From contig SCFE01000076.1 of NCBI GenBank assembly GCA_004352715.1, positions 756,658 to 820,657 of the forward strand: a stretch of DNA of 64,000 nt. The letters run 5' to 3'. The notes below the pieces were generated by a model, which searched no databases, had not been told where the DNA came from, and saw only the letters and a program-made list of their open reading frames with translations. This DNA comes from Hofstenia miamia. Lineage: Eukaryota; Xenacoelomorpha; Acoela. Both the position numbers and the translations under genes were made by a program. Each line of letters starts with the position of its first letter. Position 1 is the stretch's first letter. Below are positions 48,205 to 60,129 of this stretch, in pieces.

Positions 48205-49395
48205 TACTTGGTGCCCAAGGTATCCAGCCAGTCCTACTTAACCACTTATGTGGAAAATTTGCATTACAATAAGCATATACCTCTCCCATTGAAAGTAAAA
48301 ATTTCAGAAACACACCTTTGTTTGAAGTCGGTAATAAAGAAGTCCTTTAACATAGCCCAATAATCATTAAAAAAGGTAATATCAGTGGAGCTTAGACAAT
48401 TGACAATGTCACCCGGATATTGATCATGGGAGAACCAAAAGGAATATTTTTAGGTCAACTATACAGTCACGCTAAATTACATGGCCTCATAAGTGAAGTG
48501 TCTCTTCATCAGACCAGAAAACTGCATATTTCAAATATCAATTGCCTCTGGTATGCTGTGAAGCATGCTGAAAATACTCCAATATTAAAATTATTCAATA
48601 TTTTCAGAAACATCAGTTACTTGTTTACGAGAGCCAAAGGTGGAAGTGGTCCAGTCCTGCCCAATCCTGACCGGTCCTGTGGGTCCGAGATTTTTCAAAG
48701 ATTGAATGCGGCAGTGAAGTTTGCAGTAGGATGCTAGTGGGAATATATTGCCTTTATTTACTTTATTGTGTACATACAATAATAAACAAAACATGAAATT
48801 TTGTTTATCGCAGTTGATATATTGTGTTTTGAACTTTAAAGTATAAATGTTCAAGATTTCTAAGTCAACTCAAATCAATTGATGTGAAATCCATCAAATA
48901 AATTCAAATCACTTAATTTCATACCAATTAACAACTTCAATCGTGGGAATCACTATTTTCGTTTTCCATATTAATCTAATTTACTCTAATATAAATTTTC
49001 ATGTGTAAATACAAAATCAATCATCTATATTGCTCTCTCCTTGTCATCTTCAAAATAATTGAGGCTACGTCTAGTTTTGTACGACAATGTTTTTATGCAT
49101 CCAAAAGCATTTAGCTTGCAGAGACGAGTGTGACATATTTTGTATTGAAAAATGCGTATAGGATGAAATTTTTACTTCAAAGTGAGTTGAATAATTTTAC
49201 ATAGGGAATTTAAAAAATGATTTTGATAGCTACGATTAATATTTGATATTTAATAGTTCATCATTCATTTCCTATGAACATGGAGCAAAATCAATTACAC
49301 TAATTCAGTTAAAATTGTATTAAAAAATCTGTTATCATTAAACAATAAGGTTTGCAAGATACAAAATATAACGAGTAAATCATTATCATTGTACA
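48205..49395. other. 3' flank of copy B, nothing firm
   Basis: A 105-codon plus-strand frame at 48420-48737 overlaps the GGTCCAG/TCCTG-rich patch 48630-48690 and is not recognisable. A minus-strand ATTAAA near 49248 could serve as a poly(A) signal of copy B. Confidence 0.4.
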
Positions 49396-49824
49396 TTAAA
49401 GCTTAGTAGCAATAGCGTCAGCATTAACATTCTCGGGCCTTTTAACTGAAAATTTGCTGTCCCACCAAAATATATCACTAACTTGAAACAGCAATGACGG
49501 ATCAACATGTTTTTTATTTTTTCGGGCAAATGGCAAACTCACCAATGTTCCTATAATCACCACTGTCCCACTTCCAATTAGACTATACCACATGTATGAA
49601 ATGCTTAAAACAGTTTGAGCAATGTAAGGGCGAGTATCTTCTTCAGCAGGCGCTGCAATATGTTCTTTCATTTTCTGTCTAAGTGTGTCATAAATAACAT
49701 CCTTATCGTCTGGCATTGTCAAATTAGTATAGTTGCATGAAGAAAATCGTGCTAATTGTTGACTAGCTGGAGGCTTATATATTTGAGCACCTAATCCAAT
49801 AAACAAAGTTAGGGAAATTCCAAC
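49396..49824 (-). CDS. Copy B terminal coding exon 6 (TM12-TM13, C-terminus)
   Basis: Acceptor ATTGTTTAG|GTTGGA; open to TAA at 49398-49396. Encodes TM12, an extracellular-type loop with two adjacent N-glycosylation sequons (NYT, NLT), TM13 (SLIGSGTVVIIGTLVSL) and a basic tail RKNKKHVDPSLLF. The protein ends ATKL, a class I PDZ-ligand type end (S/T-x-hydrophobic). Confidence 0.93.
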   Translation of the reverse strand, partial: VGISLTLFIGLGAQIYKPPASQQLARFSSCNYTNLTMPDDKDVIYDTLRQKMKEHIAAPAEEDTRPYIAQTVLSISYMWYSLIGSGTVVIIGTLVSLPFARKNKKHVDPSLLFQVSDIFWWDSKFSVKRPENVNADAIATKL

Positions 49825-50241
49825 CTAAACAATTCTAGTTCAAGAAAGTAGCATATTATATTACAAGAAACTAATCAGAGCATATTACATTGGTAAATCA
49901 TACATTTGTTTGATCGCCAAAAAAAATTCACAGACTTGAAGGGATATGCATGTAATTCCATTATTTAGTAATCTAATATTTAGTAATAGTAAGCCTACTT
50001 ATGCAATTTTTTAATCAAATTTAATAATTTTTAGCATACGTGGTATACNNNNNNNNNNNNNNNNNNNNNNNNNNNNNNNNNNNNNNNNNNNNNNNNNNNN
50101 NNNNNNNNNNNNNNNNNNNNNNNNNNNNNNNNNNNNNNNNNNNNNNNNNNNNNNNNNNNNNNNNNNNNNNNNNNNNNNNNNNNNNNNNNNNNNNNNNNNN
50201 NNNNNNNNNNNNNNNNNNNNNNNNNNNNNNNNNNNNNNNNN

Positions 50242-50274
<33 letters not shown>

Positions 50275-53200
50275 AATGTGATCTTTACAAAAGCATCGTG
50301 GTTGCTTTTTAAGCAGAAATATAAGTTTATTCCTAATACTTTTCCTGCTTATCAATGAATGGCAATTACGAAATTTACCTCAAACAGCCCAAGAATTCTT
50401 CTAAATAGTTCATGTTTTGCTAAAGAAATTTAACCGCTTATAGCTCACAAAAGAATATAGATATTAAAATTCAGAAAGAGCACAGTAGAAAAGTGATTCT
50501 CTTATTTGGAAGGCGCGCCTACATGAGTCTGGATATCATCTTTACATAAGGAGAAAAAACTAAGGTTAGCTGTTGTTCCCATTGACTTTAGACTTCCTGA
50601 TTACTGACCCTTAGGTACTTCAGGTACAGCAGTATACGTTAGTGGAAATGTTCCACATTACAATCAAACACGTTCACCATTTCTTCCAAATTCCTAATTT
50701 ACCCATAGTCTAGGGGAAATTGTTGGAAAATGGAAAAAACAACTCTTTTAAAAATAAATATTTAATTGACATTTTGAATATTTCTTGAGTACGCAACAAA
50801 TGGTTAGCTGCTTAAAATTAGAAGATTTATATACGTTTATGAAAATATTATTTTTCCATAATGTGAATAACAAGGTATTGCGCACAATAATCCACAAGCA
50901 GTGCGATTGCGCGACAATATTAACCCCTAACCGCATTGGCCTTCAAGTTTGAAAGCAGTTTTGATTACTGCACTGTTTGTATTTAGGTTGCCTTACATAA
51001 CTATAAAGCTAATATTCGTAGATGCGAACATTTTTGCTTAATACTACAATTAATCATTTTTAATAAAGACTTATTTGCAAAACAATGGTGGTAATAGGCC
51101 TGTTTTGTTATCAAAGGAAATCATAGTATATTTTATGGAGTAATTATCTGGTTTAGAATAAAATAGAAATTCTTTCTTCATTCATGTCCCCTGCACTTAT
51201 TTCAAAATATTTCATTTTAAATTAGCAAGACTTACTATAAAGCCAACTGTAGCTCCTTTATGATTTGCGATTTTTACGAAGAAACCCAGAAGAAACACCC
51301 CCATTATCGGTCCACCTATCATTCCAAAAAGTCCCAAGGCTGCTTGTAAAACCTGGCCTGCATGCTCTGCAAACCATGCCAAAACAAGGGCAAGCAAACC
51401 ATATAGAACTGCAACGAACTTCAAAGTATGGGTGATTGAGGTTCCGGATAACTTAGTTTCAATTGCAGGATAAAGCCCTTTGATTATGTCTTCTAATGTT
51501 ACTGCAGCCAAAGCATTTACCCCTGAGGAAACAGTACTGAGAGCCCCACTAAATATTGAGGAAACAAACATGCCTGGAAAGCCTAAATTATTAAATGCAG
51601 TAAAATGTATAAAACAGTATGCCATACAGACATTTAACATAATAATTTTCTATTAGTATTCTTTTCTTAATGAAATACATGAAATGAGACTAGAAATGTA
51701 ATAACCTTTATGTATCATTGACATTCTAATCCCCCAATGTAGGCACATTTTTTAAAAAGATATTCTTTATTATTAATTCAAATTTAATATCAACATAACT
51801 ATGGATTTTTGAAAGCTTAGTAATTAATAAGATTCCTAGCTGTGGTCAATTTTTCCATTTGTTCGTTTTAGTAGGCTTGCTACTGTGTTGTAGGTTGTGG
51901 GGAGCTTTAGTTTGTTGTGTACACAACACAACATGTTGGGTGGGCCATAAAACTCCAGCAGTGTCATAAAATTAACAAGAATGTTGACTTGGCCAAAATT
52001 AATCTGATACAAATATTTTCAAACTTTCCTTCAAATCCAGTTATTTATGCAATGTAAATATAGTATGTAATCTTACAATATACTTTAAAAATGTCAGGTC
52101 AAAAATATTGGGTGGGTGCATAACTTTATTAAAAAATTACTTACCAACAATTTTTTAAAACATTATCATTCTGTAATAGGGCTGAGTTCGAAATAAAAAT
52201 TTATCCTGCCCTGTTCGGATTTATTTCAAGTAAACTAAGAAAGTTAAACGAGGACAAAACAAAATACATACGTTTCCATCACTTTAACAAAATGTAAAAA
52301 GGTAATAAAACTGGATGATGAGAAAACTTTCACTAGGAACTTTATTTGCAGGTATGGTAAGCACATCGACATTAAGTTAGGATGAAATAAAAGGAGTAAA
52401 TAGCACTATGTTCAACTACTTGTGAATTAGAGATAATTTGCAGTTTGTTGTTTAATGAAATCAAATTTGCAAATCAACCGATTTCGATACACTAGTATAG
52501 CACAACAGTACTACTAAAATGTGGATCTATTCAAGGTTCTAGTCCTTAAATTCTAATTTTTATTCGGTTTTAGTTGTCAAATTTTTTAAACTGCCTTGTT
52601 CGGCCCTGCCTAATTTATCCTGCCCTGATTATCCTGTGTAGACTCAGACATATTCTATAGCATGTTCATCATCTAAGTCAATTACCGTTTCCAATTTGCT
52701 GGATAGCCTATCGACTTAATGGGGGAAAAAATAGCTGTTCTTACAGTCAATAGATTTGAAAAGGGCGCAATAATTAAGTTATAGAATTATCTAAAAAGAT
52801 TTTATGAATAAGTTCTGAATTTACCAGAAAACTTAAGCAAATTCACAACTAAACCACATAAATTTACTCAAATGGTGGGTTTGGGCTGGGTTGATTTTAG
52901 CAAATTAAAACTAGTATACAATTATATTTTCAGAAAAACTTGGGTTTACATATAATATGTATGCTTAATATCCAACTCTTAACAGATTTGGACTGGATAG
53001 GTCTCATTCTTTTTTCAATCCTCCGCCATAGCTATTGAGTTTTTGCAAAAACTGAAGCTTAAAATCCAAGTCTTCTTACATCTCTGAGTTTTAGATTTGG
53101 ACTTCGGTACATGTTTTACTGCGAGTTTGTGCAGTGTTATTAGTAATCCTTTAGTTGTATAAAAATGGAATTTCGCGGGATTGATTAGTAAGATGATGAT

Positions 53201-56200
53201 TTTTATTCAAAAATACTTGTTAAAATGATTGTATATATTATTGATGATATTTTTTCGTAGAATATATAGCCTTTCTAAATGAGAAGGGTGTGATAGTAAA
53301 TTATTTCATATAAGATAAGATAAGATAAGATATCCTTGCGAAATAGACAAAATCTTAAAAAAATCCTAGCTGCATGGAAACTGAATAATGAAGACAAACA
53401 ATATTCAGTACTTTTATCTAGCTGTATTATTGAATTACGAATTTTTAAGTTTTATAAACTATGAAATTTAGTTCATAATCTTTATCTCTCCTAAATTTTC
53501 ATACTGGACTGTCTTTACAAGAAAAGTTGTTTTAGTGTTTTTTGAGAATATAAGAATATTGATTATTTGAATTCCAGCAACTTAGGAATCGAATGCATTT
53601 AATTGCAATAAAATAGTATACTTACGCTGAAAAAATTGGTATAAGAAAACCTTTAACGGTTCTTAAATCTTTTTAATTTCCGTTATGGACAAATAAATAT
53701 TTAATACTAAAACACACAAGATTGCTCAAATTGTAAATATTCTGGCAAACAAGTCTGATTATAAAGCTTACTTAAATGTAGAACGAGAGTACCGTTATGT
53801 AAGTTTTTTCACACAACACAACAGCAAAAAGTTTGTGTCACACAACATACTAAACAGAGTAATAAATTACACATTACTGACAATTTGGGTACCGGTAATT
53901 TCTTTAAGGCGCTCAGGGAAATCCTTTGTCAATATATAGTTCAGAAACATTAGTAAAGAAGATTGATGTATTAACTTTATTTGCGGTGAGGATCCATATA
54001 AATTATCTGCGGCCCCTCAACAAGCCGGGGTATAATGCACCTATTGCAATTGGTCTTAAATTATTATCAAAAAGTCCTTTGAAAAAAATCGTCTGCATCA
54101 CAAAAATCATAATCTGATTATGTTCACTTTCACCGATATACATCAAATTCACATTCGTACGCTATATAAAATCTTATCCGCATCCGAAGAATTTTCTCAA
54201 GCATCCACAAGAAATTTGCAACATTTTAGATATTTATAATAATTCACGATTTTCCTGTTAAAGGATTACTGAATTTCATGTTAGCCATCATATGAATGCT
54301 CGCATGTTAAAAACGAAGAAGGACTGACTAAGCATGTGCAATGTCACGCTTATCTACAAAATGTTATTAAATCATTCATAATTTAAATTCAAAAATCAAA
54401 TTGATAAGTCAAATACATAATATTTTTACTGATGTGGGATGGAAGTGGCAGAACTGAACAATACAACTGTGGTCCCACACAACTGAAAACAGGGTTTAAG
54501 CACGGTGTATGATTGCATTCAACTAGAATGCAGTTCAATCGGTGAACTTATGGAAAGACCAAGCACTGAATTACAGGAACCAAGTAACGAAGTCAATCCT
54601 ACATGAAAAAGTTCTTTAATACCCGTGCAAAAATCATTATTCGAACTTATGTTTCAGCTCTGTATTAATTAAATTAAAAAAAGCTGTTAATAATTTTCAA
54701 ATTACTGAGTTTGTAAATTTGAGTGAATGAATATGTCATTAGTTTCAATCATGAAAATACGTAAGCTGGTACATTTCATTCGTGTTTAATATTGAAATTT
54801 TACCTGGAACAGCCCCAAATATATCCATCACCAAGAAAGGTAATATTTGATCCGAAGCAAAAATCTTCTTAGTGTCAAGAGGATCGCAAAAAACGTAATA
54901 GGCATACGCCATCAATCCACTCCCTCCGCAGACGAGCATAAGAAATATCAAACCAAAGATATTCAAGTATACAGCTTTCTGCGCGTCGGACTTGTGTTGA
55001 ACTGAGACGTATCTTTGAACCTAAGAAAATATTCAGATGGTAAGAGGCGGTGTCTTAATACACGAAAACAATTCAATAAAGGTATCGTCACTAAATAAAA
55101 AAATTCCTTCTAGGAAACTGTAGGAAAAAATTCACCCCAAAGAAATTTTAAACATTTGCAGTATAGAATTGCACTTTTTGAATTATGTTCAATTGTTATC
55201 ATAGATTTAACTTTAATAAGCAAAAAAAAATATCTACTTATTTAGCAGGCCATGCTACTAGTAAGGTATATTTCAAGATTTTTTTATTCAACCAGCAACA
55301 GCCAGGAAAACAATTTGTGTCTAATAAAAAAGAATTTAATTAATTCTGAATTACTCAAAAACGCTATGAGGCCTACACCAAATGAATGACCGTGTATAAT
55401 ACTTAGTATTAACACGGCCAAGTGTGTCAAAATTGATCCAAATTAGAATTTTGTTTACTTGTGTATGCATTCATTAACAACAGCAGATATATGCACCACC
55501 AAATAAGCTGATAATCCATTTGAATTTCATGAGTAATTTTTTTCATTTTTTACATAGTGTTTTATTTTGAAATTCTCCATGAAAAAGAATCATAAGAAGT
55601 AATGGCTTTTCTAGTGTTAAATTTAATAAAAATATTTCGTGATTATTTGCAGTAAAACTAATTGCAGTACAATTATGAATATGCCTAGAAATCAATAAAA
55701 AAGCTTCCAGTGATCATACAAGAAAATTATGGTGCTAGCATTGTTTCATTGCTGTTAAGCGCCATCTCGCTGACAGAATGAACACTTTTAAAAATATATG
55801 TAGACATAATATTGGACGTTGCTTTTTGATAGTCTACAAAGATACTGAATAGCATCAGTAACAGGAATTGGGTATAATTTTTCTTAATATCAACATCGTT
55901 GTAGCTCCAGTGGATTCAAATTCCCCGGTAATATTCCCGTATAATGCCCTTTGTCTCTAATACGCTGTTTAAAATAAACTCAATCTATGACTTAAAACCA
56001 ACTTGCAAATAGTAAATATATATGTAATAAATTTTCTCAATACCAATTTGTCAACGATTGAGAGAGAAGTGCCAATTTCAATTATAAGTAGATGAAATTC
56101 ATAGATGACTTAAGTCTGAACATGATCATTCATTGCGTGCTATTGCAATATTTAAGAAAAGCACTTATATAAGTAATATATCAAATAAATTCAAAATGAT

Positions 56201-59049
56201 TGTGATACAAATGTCACATTTGTTATATATTTAAATGATGAATTCAACAAAAAGATATTTGTAGTCCATTCCCATTCGCTTTTTGAGATCCTTCATATTC
56301 ACACATGTTAATTTGATTTTTGCATTACCAGTTTTTGACTGGGTTCTTTGCAACTTGTTGTATAAAGTCATTAAATATAAAGATATAATCACAAATACTT
56401 CCGAACACATGGCTTGAGAAAACAAAATTGCATTTCATTTCCGCTTATGCTTGAAATAAGAATTTATCAAAACAAAGCTATTTCGCTTATTCAAATTCTT
56501 TGGATCATGGCCTACACGAATTAATGAAGCAAGGCAATTGCGTCATTTTAAATAACTTTTGCTGTCACTAGAGGCGTTGGCTTAAACCTGATCGTGATGA
56601 CAAATAGTGACCTTGATTTAAAGTTATGTGCTTATTAACTTAGTAAAAGTTGATTAAATCCAATACAGACATTTGAGGAATCTAACCCACTTCAAGCATA
56701 GTTTTCAAAAAAGCGTGCATTTAATAATAATTGATGGCAACCTTAAACTTTCCATGTTCATTATAAAAAAAATTTGCAAGTAATTTTCTCCAAGCCTATT
56801 ATGAAATGAAAAGAGCTGAGATATGGAAGTAAGTGTTGGTGAATGTGCTCGATTTAATGTGTAAAATTGGTACTAAAATGTAATGTTGTGGGCGAAATGC
56901 TTGAAGATTTTCATTATTATTTTTTTATGTAAGTATGAATGAGAGAGAAGACACTTCTCTATCTTGTGCCAATTTCAGATTTTAGATAGCATTATAATTT
57001 CATATAAGCGCTTAAAGATTTTTTCAAAAAATCATAGAACAATTTAAGCATTCCTGGAAAGGTTGATATTAAAGAAAATATGATACCCTCTGAAAATTAT
57101 ACGTTCTGGATTTGTTAAGCTTAATATTGTCAATGGGCTGGATCCAACCTTATGCTTTGAGAACTTGGTAATACTCTTTAGCCTTTCTTAAAAACATGAC
57201 GCTGTTCATACGTTATATTCAGTGTAATCAAAACTTATATTTAAATAAATTTTTTATTTCTTCAAAATAATTTTATTGAATAATAATTTAATTATTTCAG
57301 TAACATCTGTTTTAAGACAAAGTAAATGTAACGATTGTGTTTAACAAGACAATATATTGTTTTTGATTTCGGGATGATGAATTTTCCTTAATTTTCATAA
57401 ATGAGATTACTCACTTACGACCTTAGACTTCATTTTAGTAAACCATAGATTATTGTTGAAAAACTAAAAGTTAATTTATTATGTGTTGGCTCGTGACATT
57501 ACAGCTACCAACTGCATTGAATTAATTATGGTATTTCAGTACATGAATTTGCACGATTCGATGGTTTCTTTAATGAAAATAAGACTCGAGCAAATTAAAC
57601 GACTTAGTAGCATTAAAGCCAAGATTAATTTGATGTTTTCTGAGTACATTGGTTACATATTTTCGCATTAAATTGAAGGCTGTGCTGCGTAATGAATTTT
57701 AGTGAACTTCAGTGAGTTATCAAATTTGCACTAACACAGGCTTGAGTACATGGGTTGTCATTTTTCAGGGTATAATCTTCAAATGCTGAAATTTTAAAAG
57801 TACATATCGTTGAGTTCTTATTATATGCTATGAGTTATACACAAATTCAAATAGATTACCTGAGCTTGGTTAGATCCGTAAATAGCAAGCCATGTAAACG
57901 TTCCTCCAATCAGTAAGGACCATGCCGTATGTCTAACTGTAGGATTGAGCCTGTAGTCACCAAAATCAATTCTATTACCAATTGTTGCAATCTCAACAAC
58001 GTGATCATATCCACCAACTTCAATCATCGCAACAATAAGAACAATTAACATCCCCATCATCATAATAACGGATTGCAAAACATCTGTGTAAATTACAGCT
58101 TTTAACCCTCCTAAAATTATCAGTAGAAAATTGTACGAGTAGTAATAGTCTCTTACCAATAGCTGTATAGAAAGTACAAACTCCACCAACAGCAAGCAAA
58201 GCTCCGGTCATTGAGATTCCTGTCACTGCGTTTAATGCCAGGGCTGGAGCATACAAGACAATGGCGAGATAAAGTATCATGCAGAAAATGTATAAAAGTG
58301 CTACAAGAATTCTCAAAGCATGACCGAATCTTAATTCAATGTAGTAAAATGCGCTGGTAACCTAAATTCAGTAAATTGTATTAGAGCTATTGCATTGTAG
58401 CCTATTTTTAAAAGAGATATTTAATTATAATAATGAAGTTGAAATAAGGTAGAAACATACATGTAGTTTAGTATTAAATTAAAGTAGATAGAGACTTGTT
58501 TTTAAATGCATATATTAATTCCAAAAATCACAGAAAAAATAAAATGTCTTCAAAATTCTTTCAATTTGCTGTTAAGAAAACCTTGTGATTATTTGGTGAA
58601 CCCTAGTTACGCCACTCAATGAACTAAACATTAGACAAAGTTTTTAAAGTATCAAATATTTTTAGTTGTGTATTCGTGTACATGGACTTTTCATATCCTT
58701 TTTCATGATTATCATAGATCTATGTAAGTTAATGGATTTTAGTTGAGCTTCATCTGTTAATGGGTCTCTATTAGATAACTACATTGTAATCAAAATAAAC
58801 TTCAGCAAATCCAATTTGCATGCCATATTTCATTAAGATGAGTTCCTTCAATGACTTCTATTAGTCAAGGATCGTTAGTTCTCTTGTAGATATTAAAAAC
58901 TTTGTGCATGTACCTGTGTGTATATCGTTCCGTGGATTTTTCGTGTTGATTAAAATAATGACATAGTTTTGGATAAATTAATTAAAATATATATAATCAA
59001 TAATTTTCATTAAAAAATTAAAGTGTTCAGTGAAAAAGTTAAATGTATA

Positions 59050-59096
<47 letters not shown>

Positions 59097-59414
59097 CTGT
59101 AAACGATGAAAAATTGGAATGAAAACATGAGCTGTTAATGGAATCACGAAGAAGTAGGAAATGCTCAAATACCAATACATTGTACCAGATATGTACAACT
59201 CACTGGGGGTGCCAAGTAAGGTGATAGCCGACATAAAACTTGCTAGCAGAGACAATGAAACTGGAAGCCATTGCGCTTGTCTATCCGCCATCAGCCATTC
59301 CTTTGTTGTTTTTTGCCTCCCTCCAGTTAAAGCGTAGTAAATTCCAATAAGGGCTGACAAAAAAAGAAGCCCTGCAAACACCACATAATCAATAACGGCA
59401 AATTTCGCAGCCAT
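49396..59414 (-). CDS. Copy B: SLC5-family Na+-coupled monocarboxylate/vitamin symporter, complete, 6 coding exons
   Basis: Joined exons 59414-59097, 58361-58157, 58110-57860, 55020-54804, 51582-51236 and 49824-49396 give an uninterrupted 588-aa protein. Every splice junction lies at the same codon and phase as in copy A. The hallmarks match: GGRQKTTKEWLMADR, YAPALALN, GGLKAVIYTD, GSNQAQVQRY and STVSSGVNALAAVTLED. Exon 1 differs from copy A at about 12 of 106 residues; the extracellular loop and tail of exon 6 are the most divergent. Intron 2 is only 46 bp, intron 1 starts with a (TTA/ATT)n microsatellite, and intron 4 (51583-54803) is the longest. Expected location is the plasma membrane, by family. 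A tandem duplicate of copy A is the simplest explanation; the direction of duplication cannot be read from the window. The substrate is unknown. Confidence 0.93.
50049..50272. repeat. Assembly gap (50049-50241) and (TA)n in intron 5 of copy B
   Basis: 193 N followed by about 30 bp of TA repeat. The left side of the gap is not TA repeat. Confidence 0.9.
51236..51582 (-). CDS. Copy B coding exon 5 (TM9-TM11)
   Basis: Acceptor TAATTTAG|GCTTTCC and donor ATA|GTAAGT; 347 nt. Contains the SLC5 signature STVSSGVNALAAVTLED in TM9, then TM10 and TM11 (GLFGMIGGPIMGVFLLGFF). It shares a 31-nt identical run with copy A around the LQAALGLFGMI codons. Confidence 0.94.
51913..51928. repeat. Perfect 16-bp palindrome in intron 4 of copy B
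   Basis: TGTTGTGTACACAACA is a perfect palindrome. Related ACACAACAC motifs recur at 53812-53848 in the same intron. Confidence 0.6.
52198..52627. repeat. 16-bp direct repeat bracketing about 400 bp in intron 4 of copy B
   Basis: AATTTATCCTGCCCTG occurs at 52198-52213 and 52612-52627. TTCGG follows the first copy and precedes the second. It could be a target duplication around a retroposed insert or part of a local CTGCCCTG-rich duplication. Confidence 0.45.
53311..53331. repeat. (TAAGA)4 pentanucleotide repeat
   Basis: Four tandem TAAGA units in intron 4 of copy B. Confidence 0.8.
54804..55020 (-). CDS. Copy B coding exon 4 (TM8)
   Basis: Acceptor TTTTCTTAG|GTTCAAAG and donor CCAG|GTAAAA; 217 nt. 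Begins VQRYVSVQHKSDAQKAVYLN and carries TM8 (GLIFLMLVCGGSGLMAYAYY), ending DQILPFLVMDIFGAVPG. The charged loop LDTKKIFAS differs from LNLKEILKA in copy A. Confidence 0.93.
57860..58110 (-). CDS. Copy B coding exon 3 (TM6-TM7)
   Basis: Acceptor GATAATTTTAG|GAGGG and donor CAG|GTAATC; 251 nt. Contains GGLKAVIYTDVLQSVIMMMG (TM6), INFGD-like loop (RIDFGDYRLNPTVRHT) and TM7 ending WLAIYGSNQAQ. Reading through the 46-bp intron would break the frame, since 46 is not a multiple of three. Confidence 0.92.
58111..58156 (-). other. 46-bp intron 2 of copy B
   Basis: GTAAGAG at the donor and TTTTAG at the acceptor; a branch-like CTGATAA lies 14 nt or less before the acceptor. The equivalent intron in copy A (31729-32931) is 1203 bp. 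Confidence 0.9.
58157..58361 (-). CDS. Copy B coding exon 2 (TM4-TM5)
   Basis: Acceptor TGAATTTAG|GTTACC and donor ATTG|GTAAGA; 205 nt as in copy A. Begins VTSAFYYIELRFGHALRIL and contains YLAIVLYAPALALNAVTG and LLAVGGVCTFYTAI. It is followed after only 46 bp by exon 3. Confidence 0.93.
59049..59095. repeat. (AAT)n microsatellite starting at the exon 1 donor of copy B
   Basis: About 15 trinucleotide units beginning two bases inside intron 1. In the minus-strand sense the donor reads GTATTATTATT. Confidence 0.95.
59097..59414 (-). CDS. Copy B coding exon 1 (residues 1-106; TM1-TM3)
   Basis: ATG at 59414; donor CAG|GTATTATTATT. MAAKFAVIDY aligns with MVAKFAALDY of copy A, which fixes the start; an upstream in-frame ATG exists, but the sequence before 59424 looks like an intron end (AAATTTTTAG|AGAGAAAC), 10 nt before the chosen ATG. 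It encodes TM1-TM3 as in copy A. The donor runs directly into a trinucleotide repeat. Confidence 0.92.
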
Positions 59415-60129
59415 TTGTTTCTCTCTAAAAATTTTAATGCATATTATCATTTTCTGATTTCTGTGAATGGGAACAAGCCTCCTGAACAGGTGCAATAGGA
59501 AATAGCGAAAAATTATTGATATTAATATAATAGCCTCTCTAACGACATAACTTAATAGGTACTACATCACAATAAAATGTAATGATATTTGTCATGTTGA
59601 ATCTGTAAGATTAGTTGTATTGTAATAACATTAAAGTCAAAACTTTATATATGCGTAATTTACAAATGACCTGCTTAACCCTACGTTTTGTTTACCATGG
59701 TTATGGCTAGTAACCCACACGCAAGTGTCTATAAAGTTTATAGTAGCACCCGTCTAAACAAAATCCATCTAAAAGTTGTATGACCTTCTTACATGCAAAA
59801 TGATTCATCCTTAAGCAAACGATAAATATTTTTAGGCCATAATATGGCCTATAATTAAATTAAGTGGTATGTATATATATACTAAAGCATAACCTTTAAT
59901 CCTATACAGAATTTTGGATACTTTCTTCCAGTAAATAATTAGAAAGCCTATTTAACTGAATCTTGGATAGCAGAACAAAATATCTTTATATTTCGAAATA
60001 ATTTATAATATCTAGAAGAAGAAAGTTGAACAGTATTAAATGTAAAAAATATGTATATTGAAAAGTTTAAAAGTTTTGCGTCATACCGGTTTCTTTGAAT
60101 TACACTTAATAATAAATAATCTTTGGTTT

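Noticed and set aside
48420-48737. 105-codon plus-strand frame
   Set aside because: No recognisable motifs, and its end lies in a low-complexity GGTCC/TCCTG tract.
59010-59495. Upstream-extended start of copy B exon 1 (32 extra residues)
   Set aside because: The extension has no counterpart in copy A, and an acceptor-like site lies between it and the conserved ATG.
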